DNA from: JBGPHT01 sp041484525 | GTDB lineage: Bacteria > Acidobacteriota > Terriglobia > Bryobacterales > Bryobacteraceae | Assembly: GCA_041484525.1 (NCBI GenBank) | Contig: JBGPHT010000062.1 | Location: 1-40,947 of the forward strand | Length of the DNA: 40,947 bases | Direction of reading: 5' to 3' | Part shown: positions 1 to 6,791 of the stretch, piece by piece | How the letters are laid out: each line of letters begins with the position of its first letter | Position numbering within the stretch: the first letter of the stretch is position 1 | Position numbers and translations under genes: made by a program | Notes under the pieces: model-generated | Databases searched by the model: none | The model's input: only the letters and a program-made list of their open reading frames with translations | Told to the model about the DNA's origin: nothing

Positions 1-150
1 GGAAGTTGACCCGGCGCCGTTGCTTGCACAATCGATACTTTCCGCGCCTGGATGAAGTGATCGCCGCAGTAGAAGCCGAGTTCGACCAATGGGCCGGTCG
101 CAATGAAACACTACGCCGATTATGCGCAATTACTTAAGTCACTGTGTTTA
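1..150 (+). mobile_element. Right end of an IS630-like insertion sequence
   Basis: The first 148 bases are the 3' end of a transposase gene (stop at 135-137) plus a short non-coding tail. Directly after the dinucleotide TA at 149-150, a conserved aminotransferase reading frame begins abruptly in mid-protein. IS630/Tc1-mariner elements insert at TA and duplicate it, so TA at 149-150 is the likely target copy and 148 the last base of the element. The left end lies outside the window, so neither the terminal inverted repeat nor the duplication can be confirmed here. The family is inferred from the transposase C-terminus and the TA junction. Confidence 0.7.
3..137 (+). CDS. IS630-family transposase, C-terminal fragment (cut by window edge)
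   Basis: An open frame enters from the left edge and stops with TAA at 135-137, giving the last 44 residues. It contains HNRYFPRLDEVIAAVEAEF followed by a short basic tail ending LCAIT. The HNRYF-x-x-L/F-DE pattern followed by an amphipathic helix resembles the end of IS630-type DDE transposases, just after the segment that carries the last catalytic acidic residue. Only this tail is visible, so catalytic residues and intactness cannot be judged. It lies in a different frame from the aminotransferase that follows. The call rests on pattern recognition of a short fragment together with the TA junction at 149-150. Confidence 0.65.
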   Translation, partial: KLTRRRCLHNRYFPRLDEVIAAVEAEFDQWAGRNETLRRLCAIT

Positions 151-955
151 CATGCAGTTCTGGGGGGTGCCGCGCAGCCTCGGCGCCACGGTGAACACGT
201 TTCGCCTGCGCATCGACCAGAATTGGGAGCCGGATTGGGACGAGTTCGAACGCGCCGTCAATCCGAAGACGCGGCTGGTCTACATTTCGAATCCCAACAA
301 CCCGACGGGCTCCGTGCTCACGGATGCGGCCATGCAGCGCATCGTGCGCCGCTGCGAATCGGTGGGTGCGTACCTGCTGGCCGACGAGGTCTATCTGGGC
401 GCCGAGATTCATCGCGAGCGCACCCGCACCTTCTGGGGAATGAGCGATCGCGCGATCGTCACCAGCGGCCTTTCGAAGGCATACGGAATCCCCGGAGTGC
501 GCATCGGCTGGATCGTGGGGCCGAAGGAATTCATCGCTGAAACCTGGACGCAGCACGACTACCTCACGATCGGACCCAACAAGATTTCGGACGCGGTGGC
601 GCGCATCGCGGTACAGCCGGAAAATCGCGAGAAGCTCTACGCCCGCACGCGGACCATCCTGCAGCAGAATCTGCCGGTGATGCGCGACTGGGCCGCCACT
701 TTCGAAGGCTTTCTGACGTTCCGCGAACCGGAGGCCGGCGCACTCTGCCTCATGCGCTACGATTCGCCCATCCCCAGCTACGAGCTGTGCGAACGCATTC
801 GCGTGAACCAGAGCGTGCTGATCGTACCCGGCGCGCACCTCGGACTGGAAGGCTTCATCCGCGTGTGGCTCGGCGGCAAGCCGGAGTTCCTAAGCGAGGG
901 ACTGCGGCGGCTCGGCGTCGAGCTGCGACAGGTAGCCATGCGGGCGCATGCCTGA
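149..955 (+). pseudogene. PLP-dependent aminotransferase class I/II, 5' part removed by IS insertion
   Basis: Residues from YMQFWG onward (268 aa) match the C-terminal two thirds of a fold-type I aminotransferase. Visible motifs are NPNNPTG, LADEVYL, and SGLSKAYGIPGVRIGW with the PLP-binding Lys. The roughly first 100 residues, including the phosphate-binding loop that normally precedes (P)NYMQFWG, are missing. The same frame is closed by stops at 53-55 and 104-106, and the IS630-like transposase tail occupies the preceding sequence. The break falls inside the Tyr codon TAC, whose TA is the expected target site. An ATG at 122 could only give a short N-terminal extension from IS sequence, so the product should be inactive. 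The missing N-terminal part may lie beyond the IS outside the window. Its end overlaps the permease start, so the insertion may also affect permease expression. Confidence 0.82.
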
Positions 956-2291
956 GCAACCGGCGACGAAGGCGTTGCCCCAGCCGGCGCTACGGCGCGA
1001 GATGGGACTGCGCGACGTCACGCTGTTTGCGATTTCGTGCATCGTAGGCACGCGCTGGATCGCGGCGGCGGCGCATGCCGGTCCCGGTTCGGTCGCGCTC
1101 TGGCTGCTGGCGGCGATCTTCTTCGTAGTGCCGCTGGCGGTAACGGTGGGCACGCTGGTGAGCAAGTATCCGGGCTCGGGCGGCCTCTATCTGTGGACGC
1201 GCGGCGATTTCGGCCCGTGGCACGGGTTCCTCTGTTTCTGGGTCTACTGGATGGGCATGGCGTTCTGGTTTCCCAGCGCGGCCATGTTCTACATGAGCTC
1301 AGCCTTCTACGCTCTGGGACTGGGCGACAACCGCACGGCGGTGCTGATCGCTTCGCTGGCGGCGATCTGGATTGCGTTGGGCACGAACCTGGTGGGGATG
1401 AAGATCGGGAAGTGGACGGAAAACATCGGCGGCCTTTCCACCTGGATGCTTACGGCGGTCTTCGTGGCGTTGGCGCTGCTGGTTTATGCGTGGCGCGGAT
1501 CGGCCACCCCGATCGACCCGACACCGCATTGGAGCTGGGACACGGTGAGCTTCTGGGCGACCATCGCCTACGCCATGAGCGGCCTCGAGATGGCCGGATT
1601 GATGGCGGGCGAAATTCGCGATCCCGAGCGCAACATGCGGCGCGCTGGCTGGATCGCCTCGGGATGCATCACGGTATTCTACGCCGCGGCGACCATCGCG
1701 CTGCTCGTGATTCTGCCGGCACAGAAGATCAGCGAGTTGAACGGCCTCGGGGAAACGGGGCAGGCGGCGGCCGGCTTACTGGGTGCGGGATGGCTGGTGC
1801 CATTGGTCGCGCTGCTGGTGCTGTTGAGCGGCATGGGCCAATTCGGCGGCGTGGGAACATCCATTTCACGGTTGCCGTTTGCCGCGGGCGCCGACCGGCT
1901 GCTGCCGGCGGCATTCGCCAGGATTCATCCGCGCTGGGGAACGCCTTACATTTCGATTCTGGCGCTGGGTGTGGTGGCGTCGTTTCTGCTCATCGCGATT
2001 CATCTTGGCGACACGATGCGGGCCGCCTATCAGGCGCTGGTGGGGTTGATGGTGATCACCGGCTTCATCCCGTACCTCTACATCTTCGGCAGCGCGTGGA
2101 AGGCAGGCCATCGATGGTCCGCCGTTTCGGGCTGGGCCATCACGGTCATGGCGATTTTCTGTTCCGTGGTTCCGACGGCCGAGACCACCAATGTCTGGCT
2201 TTTCGAAAGCAAGCTGGCGGTGGGGACGGGAGCGGTGATTCTATCCGCGTGGCTGGTGTACCGGAGGCACGCAGCCGTTACTCCACGATGA
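948..2291 (+). CDS. APC-superfamily amino acid permease
   Basis: A 447-aa integral membrane protein with about 12 hydrophobic segments, typical of APC amino acid/polyamine transporters. The first segment reads ISCIVGTRWIAAAAHAGPG in place of the usual GxGIF motif, as I recall for an antiporter-like APC subgroup. The segment YAMSGLEMAGLMAGEIRDPERN matches the conserved TM6/loop signature (F/YxGxE...GEIxDPxRN). The ATG at 948 overlaps the last 8 bases of the disrupted aminotransferase gene, which implies translational coupling and a shared transcript; the pair probably served uptake and transamination of one amino acid. Its 3' end overlaps the convergent glycosyltransferase gene by 14 bp. Substrate is unknown. 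With the IS upstream, expression now depends on whatever promoter the IS or the remnant provides. Confidence 0.88.
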   Translation: MPEQPATKALPQPALRREMGLRDVTLFAISCIVGTRWIAAAAHAGPGSVALWLLAAIFFVVPLAVTVGTLVSKYPGSGGLYLWTRGDFGPWHGFLCFWVYWMGMAFWFPSAAMFYMSSAFYALGLGDNRTAVLIASLAAIWIALGTNLVGMKIGKWTENIGGLSTWMLTAVFVALALLVYAWRGSATPIDPTPHWSWDTVSFWATIAYAMSGLEMAGLMAGEIRDPERNMRRAGWIASGCITVFYAAATIALLVILPAQKISELNGLGETGQAAAGLLGAGWLVPLVALLVLLSGMGQFGGVGTSISRLPFAAGADRLLPAAFARIHPRWGTPYISILALGVVASFLLIAIHLGDTMRAAYQALVGLMVITGFIPYLYIFGSAWKAGHRWSAVSGWAITVMAIFCSVVPTAETTNVWLFESKLAVGTGAVILSAWLVYRRHAAVTPR

Positions 2292-5200
2292 ATGCATCCA
2301 GATCGACGAAGGCCCCCGTCGCTGCCTTGCCCCTCTTCCCCGTCACGCGAATCGCCGCAACATGTTTGCCTGGGCTGAAGCAACAGAAGCGCACCCTGCT
2401 CTGCCACTCGATTGCGGCCGAGTACAGATCGACATCTCCCTGCACGACGCCATCGATCGACACCTGCGCCACCCCACGGTTCGGCGCCCTCGTAAACACG
2501 TAGGTCAGCGCGTGCCCATCGAACGCGAACGACGCTTCCGAGCCCGGGATATCGGAGAAGCTGACGGTGTAGCTCGATGGACCATCGAAGTCTGAGCTCC
2601 TGGTCCAATCGCCGCGCAGCGCGACGGCGGGGTCCGCGTCGTCATAGGCGCCGCGCGGCACAACTATCGATGGCCGCACGGTCTCGCCGCAGCTATCCAA
2701 CAGCTTGGCTTCGTAGTAGGTGGCGTATTCGAACTCCGCCACGGTGCAGCTTTCGATTACCTCGCGCAGAGCCGTCGGCTTGATCGTGGTGTCGCGCCCG
2801 GGCTTGCGCAGGATGAAGTAGCGTACTTTCCATTCCTCGATCAGCCGCAACATGTCGGCCCGCGTCTGGGTGTGGCGGATGCGGTCGAGGGTGGAGAACT
2901 GGTGCCAGTGATTTTCGTAGACGTCGCCATGCAGCCCGGCGATCTCGCCGTCGCCGCCTGGAAGAAGCACAGCCTGGCCCGCATGCTCGCGGTTGAAATG
3001 GGCGATCACGCCGCGGATAGGCGCGGTGTATGCGAGGTATTCCTCGCGGCGCGCGCGAGAGAGCAGCGGCTGGATGTAGAAGTCCTTGTGGTAATAGCTG
3101 GAGCCCGCCATGAAGAAGATGTTCGCCGCCGCCGAGGCCGCGCAGAACGCGAGAAGCGCAGCGTAGAGAACGCGCCGCCGCGGCGCTATCCAGCCAGCCA
3201 CAGCGGCGATCGGCACCGTCACGAGCGGCATCGCGGCGTAGATGTAGCGCGCGTTGGGCTGCGACCGCAGCACGAATATCGACGCGCCCAGCGCCACTAC
3301 CGCAGCGCTCACCGCCGGCCGGCTGCGCACGAAAAAGATGGCCACCAGCGCCAGTGGGGCGAATACCAGGTACTGAAATCCAAACGCGCCGTTCTGGCCT
3401 TCATACCAATCGTTGGTCTGGAACGTCATGGTGTAGGGGGCGCTCCAGGTGAGCTTCTGATGGAAGCGCGCGTCCGTGATGTCGGCGTTGCGCGCCAGGA
3501 CTGGCGAAGGAAACTTCTCGTTGAGAAACGGAAATAACGGATTGCCGGTTTTGATCAATGCGGTCGCATACGGCGGCAGTGCGGCCGCGAAGAACAACAG
3601 AACCGCAATCGCCGCGCCCGCCCCCAGCAGCTTGCGCGAGCGGCGCGCTTCCACCACGGCGAACGGAATCGCCACCGCCACGAATGCCAGGGCACCGAAC
3701 TTGGTGGCGAGTGCCGATCCACCGAGCGCGGCGGCCGCATACAGATATCTCCGTTCGCCGGTCTCGCCCAGCTTCCAGATGGCGGTCATCATCCCCAGGA
3801 TCAGGGCCGCCAGCACGTTCTCGACGAACAGCTCGCCCGTCACCAGTTGGACGATCGGGGTGGTTGCGAAGAGCGCCGCCAACAGGTACGCCGCCGCCGG
3901 GGTCACCCAACGGCGGACGGCCCGATACAACATCGCGACGATGGCCAGCAGCATGGCGAAATCGAGCAGACGCGAGGCGTACTCGCCGCCCAACAGGTAG
4001 ACAATCGAGTACGTGAAATCCGCACCCATCGGCATCACCGACCAGAGAACGCGCGCGGGCTCGAACGTCAGGCGATGGTAATACGCGATGTTGGCTGGAA
4101 TCGCGAGGTGCATCGCCAGGCCGTCGGCGCTGGCCTCAGGTTTCAGCACGACCAACCAGTGCATCGCCAGCACGAAAACCAAGAATGCAAACGCGGCCCG
4201 TTCCGCGGGCCGGCGTAATTCGGCGGACGCCAGGAGGCCCGCCCATCGGCGTAGCCGGCGCTTCGTGCCACGCAGGTCGAGCAGAATCGGGACCGCCAGG
4301 ACTCCCGCCCACGCTGCGGGGAAATTGACGGGCAGGCGCGCTATCAGGGACATCAGAAATAGGTAAACAGCCGTCCCGAGCAAGGTGGCGCCGATCTCGG
4401 TATCGAGGTCGGCGTCCTTGGCGCGGCCCAACAGCGTGGATCCCAGCGCGCACGCGGAGATCAGGAAAAACGCCGGCGCAAGGACCGCCAGTGGTCCGAC
4501 GGCGATCGCCGAAACCGCCAGTGCGAGCCCGCACGCCAGTCCCGCGAACGTCCACGGGACTACCAGCAGCACCGCCGCGCCCCAGGCAACAAACAGCCCG
4601 ATGAACTTCACCAGGCGATCGAGCCCGACGGGGTCCCAGATGCGCTGCGTGAATAGTTTGCTGACGGAGAATCCGTAAATCTCCGCTGCCACGCCGCCCG
4701 CCAGCACCAGGCCCACGAGCCAGGGGAACAGGCGCGCCGGCGTGTTCTCAGCGGCGGGGCGGATCACCGTTTCGATGGGGCCGCCATTCTGTTGTGGTTG
4801 GAAAATGAACAGGCGCTGCACCGCGAAATTCACGAAGAAGAGCAGCGTCTCCACCAGCAGCTTAGCCGTCACCGGGCCCATGCCCGCGTGCGCCGTAAGA
4901 TAGCGGATCCCGCCATAAGCCGCGGTTCCGCTCGCCAGCACCAGCGCCAGGTATTTCGGCAGCGTGGCGGCGTGCTGCTGTCGCGTATAGAAGACAGACG
5001 TCCGCACCATCGAGTAGTTGAAGCTCAACCCGAAAATCCGGCCCAGGACCACCGACGCCACAATGTTGCCGGTGCGGTGCAGTGCCGCGATGTAGATCAG
5101 ATTGTCGAGCACCGCGGTCATCAGCGAGACCGAGCCGAAGCGCAGCAGGACGAAGTAGATCTTCATCGAGTCGATCACGGGGTTGAAGTGCGACGACTGA

Positions 5201-5832
5201 TTGCCGGCCTCGTAGATTGTGCGGATCGGCACCTCCACTATCGGCACCTGGAACTGGTGCGCCGCAATCAGCATCTCCAGCTCGAACTCATACCCCGTGG
5301 CCTCGATCTTCAGGAGCCGGACCAGCAGGCTCGCCGGGATGCCGCGCAACCCCGTCTGCGTATCCGTCAACTTGCGCCCCAGCAGGGCGTGCATGATGCC
5401 GCGAGTGGCCACGTTCCCGATGCGGCTGCGCAGCGGCACGCCGCCGCCGAACGTGCGGCAGCCAAGCACCAGCGCATCCGGCTCGGCCGCGAGTTTGTGC
5501 GCCACTGCCTCGATATCGTCGGGATGGTGCTGCCCGTCGGCATCGGCGGTGACGAGCCCGACGAGCCCGGGGAAGGTGCAGAGCGCGTAATTGATTCCGG
5601 TCTTGAGCGCCGCGCCTTTACCCAAATTGACGGCGTGCCGCACCAGGCGTACTCCCGGCATTGCGGCTACTGTTTCGAAAGTTTCGCGGTAGGCGGGGCC
5701 GCTGCCATCGTCGACTACTACGATAGCGGCGAAGGATCTCGACACGAGCGCGCGCACTACGTCCACCAGCGATGACGACGGTTTGTAGGCGGGGATCAGG
5801 ACCGCAAATGGAATGGCGGCGTCAAGCTTCAT
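2278..5832 (-). CDS. Three-module membrane glycosyltransferase: GT2 + GtrA-like flippase + GT-C
   Basis: A 1184-aa protein with at least three modules. Residues ~1-235 form a DPM1/GtrB-like GT2 domain (IVVVDDGSG, TADADGQHHPDD with the DxD motif, TDTQTGLRG), expected to load a sugar from a nucleotide donor onto polyprenyl phosphate. Residues ~235-355 form a four-helix GtrA-like domain (RFGSVSLMTAVLDNL..., then FVNFAVQRLFIF), known as a lipid-linked sugar flippase. Residues ~360-1030 are a polytopic GT-C region with an acidic first loop (EASADGLAMHLAIP) like ArnT/PMT-type enzymes. The last ~110 residues look like an extracytoplasmic beta-sandwich. Start: ATG at 5832 begins MKLDAAIPFAVLIPAYKP, right at the domain; a TTG at 5871 would add 13 unconserved residues. 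No clear ribosome site is visible. Acceptor unknown. It converges on the permease with a 14-bp 3' overlap. Confidence 0.85.
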   Translation of the reverse strand: MKLDAAIPFAVLIPAYKPSSSLVDVVRALVSRSFAAIVVVDDGSGPAYRETFETVAAMPGVRLVRHAVNLGKGAALKTGINYALCTFPGLVGLVTADADGQHHPDDIEAVAHKLAAEPDALVLGCRTFGGGVPLRSRIGNVATRGIMHALLGRKLTDTQTGLRGIPASLLVRLLKIEATGYEFELEMLIAAHQFQVPIVEVPIRTIYEAGNQSSHFNPVIDSMKIYFVLLRFGSVSLMTAVLDNLIYIAALHRTGNIVASVVLGRIFGLSFNYSMVRTSVFYTRQQHAATLPKYLALVLASGTAAYGGIRYLTAHAGMGPVTAKLLVETLLFFVNFAVQRLFIFQPQQNGGPIETVIRPAAENTPARLFPWLVGLVLAGGVAAEIYGFSVSKLFTQRIWDPVGLDRLVKFIGLFVAWGAAVLLVVPWTFAGLACGLALAVSAIAVGPLAVLAPAFFLISACALGSTLLGRAKDADLDTEIGATLLGTAVYLFLMSLIARLPVNFPAAWAGVLAVPILLDLRGTKRRLRRWAGLLASAELRRPAERAAFAFLVFVLAMHWLVVLKPEASADGLAMHLAIPANIAYYHRLTFEPARVLWSVMPMGADFTYSIVYLLGGEYASRLLDFAMLLAIVAMLYRAVRRWVTPAAAYLLAALFATTPIVQLVTGELFVENVLAALILGMMTAIWKLGETGERRYLYAAAALGGSALATKFGALAFVAVAIPFAVVEARRSRKLLGAGAAIAVLLFFAAALPPYATALIKTGNPLFPFLNEKFPSPVLARNADITDARFHQKLTWSAPYTMTFQTNDWYEGQNGAFGFQYLVFAPLALVAIFFVRSRPAVSAAVVALGASIFVLRSQPNARYIYAAMPLVTVPIAAVAGWIAPRRRVLYAALLAFCAASAAANIFFMAGSSYYHKDFYIQPLLSRARREEYLAYTAPIRGVIAHFNREHAGQAVLLPGGDGEIAGLHGDVYENHWHQFSTLDRIRHTQTRADMLRLIEEWKVRYFILRKPGRDTTIKPTALREVIESCTVAEFEYATYYEAKLLDSCGETVRPSIVVPRGAYDDADPAVALRGDWTRSSDFDGPSSYTVSFSDIPGSEASFAFDGHALTYVFTRAPNRGVAQVSIDGVVQGDVDLYSAAIEWQSRVRFCCFSPGKHVAAIRVTGKRGKAATGAFVDLDAFIVE

Positions 5833-5920
5833 CTGTGGTCTGGAGTCGCGGCAAGAATCACTATTCCTCAACTACACCATGCGATTGCTTGGAAATGCAA
5901 CGGCGGCAAGCAGAGGAGCC

Positions 5921-6005
5921 GTGAAAGAATGCGGGGACGCGCCTACTTTGCGTGAAGCTTGCGGCATGCGAGTAGGTCGCCCGGAGCATCCCCGGATTCT
6001 TTCAC
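5921..6005. repeat. Long imperfect inverted repeat (intergenic)
   Basis: The arm at 5921-5940 (gtgaaagaatgcggggacgc) and the arm at 5986-6005 (gcatccccggattctttcac) are reverse complements at 18 of 20 positions. Inside them, cctact at 5942-5947 pairs with agtagg at 5971-5976. It sits in the 257-bp divergent gap between the glycosyltransferase and the oxygenase and would form a long cruciform or RNA hairpin. It has no U-tract, so it is not a standard terminator. It could be a small MITE or REP-like element; no transposase is seen here. Confidence 0.7.
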
Positions 6006-6046
6006 TGGTTTCACGCCGGTTGCAAGGAGTGGACCTGACAAAGCAA

Positions 6047-6075
6047 GAAACGGAGTGTCCCCCCGCAGCCGTTTC
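6047..6075. repeat. Small hairpin upstream of oxygenase gene
   Basis: gaaacgg at 6047-6053 is perfectly complementary to ccgtttc at 6069-6075 with a 15-base loop. It ends 2 bp before the presumed -10 box of the oxygenase gene, so it could be an operator or the edge of the same intergenic repeat element. A 7-bp stem is weak evidence. Confidence 0.35.
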
Positions 6076-6077
6076 CG

Positions 6078-6083
6078 TAAGCT
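6078..6083 (+). promoter_or_regulatory. Candidate -10 box (TAAGCT), possibly leaderless start
   Basis: TAAGCT lies exactly 6 bp before the ATG at 6090 and no Shine-Dalgarno sequence precedes that ATG. The same arrangement recurs before several genes in this window. No recognisable -35 box is present. Confidence 0.35.
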
Positions 6084-6089
6084 GTTGCT

Positions 6090-6776
6090 ATGGGCGACTT
6101 GGATTGGAACGGCATTGCGGAAGAGCTCGACGCGCACGGATGTGCTGTCGCGGGGCCGTTGCTCACTCCGGCGCAATGCGTGTCTCTGGTTGCGGCCTAC
6201 GGCTCCGGAACTTTCCGCAGCCGCGTCGTCATGGCGAGTCACGGCTTCGGGCGCGGCGAATATAAGTATTTCGCTTACCCACTGCCGGCCCCGATCGAAG
6301 GACTCCGCTCGACGCTCTATCCGCCCCTTGCCGACATCGCCAACCGATGGAACGACGCCCTCGGCATCGACACCCGCTATCCTCCCGATTACAGCGTTTA
6401 TCTGGCTCGCTGCCACAAGAGCGGTCAGATCAACCCGACGCCGCTGCTGCTGCAATATGGTCCGGGGGACTACAATTGTCTGCACCAGGACATCTATGGT
6501 GAGGACGTCTTTCCGCTTCAGGTCGCGATTCTGCTCTCGCGGCCGGGAATCGATTTCACGGGCGGCGAGTTCGTGCTCACCGAGCAGCGCCCACGCATGC
6601 AGTCGCGCGTCGAGGTGGTGCCACTCGGTCAGGGAGAGGGCGTGATCTTTCCGGTGCACCATCGGCCGGTGCGGGGCACGCGGGGCGTGTATCGTGTAAA
6701 CATGCGGCACGGCGTCAGTCGTCTGCGGTCGGGGCATCGCCACACCGCCGGAATCATTTTTCACGACGCGCAATGA
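6090..6776 (+). CDS. 2-oxoglutarate/Fe(II)-dependent oxygenase
   Basis: A 228-aa protein of the prolyl-hydroxylase-like 2OG-Fe(II) oxygenase fold. LHQDIYGE (around residue 131) supplies the HxD iron ligands. The C-terminal RVNMRHGVSRLRSGHRHTAG segment supplies the distal His and an Arg that can bind the 2-oxoglutarate carboxylate, and FTGGEFVL is the typical strand between them. Expected reaction: hydroxylation of a protein or small molecule with O2 and 2-oxoglutarate, giving succinate and CO2. No signal peptide, so cytoplasmic. The ATG at 6090 has no Shine-Dalgarno sequence but follows a TAAGCT box. The stop is 15 bp before the glycosidase-like gene, so the two may be cotranscribed although their cellular locations differ. 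Substrate cannot be predicted; resemblance to a COG3826-like group is from memory. Confidence 0.8.
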   Translation: MGDLDWNGIAEELDAHGCAVAGPLLTPAQCVSLVAAYGSGTFRSRVVMASHGFGRGEYKYFAYPLPAPIEGLRSTLYPPLADIANRWNDALGIDTRYPPDYSVYLARCHKSGQINPTPLLLQYGPGDYNCLHQDIYGEDVFPLQVAILLSRPGIDFTGGEFVLTEQRPRMQSRVEVVPLGQGEGVIFPVHHRPVRGTRGVYRVNMRHGVSRLRSGHRHTAGIIFHDAQ

Positions 6777-6791
6777 GCATGGGGGAGTAAC

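Noticed and set aside
4792..5775. Long open frame (327 codons) on the plus strand
   Set aside because: It is antisense to the GT2/GtrA region, has a composition rich in Arg/His typical of GC-rich shadow frames, and no recognisable motif.
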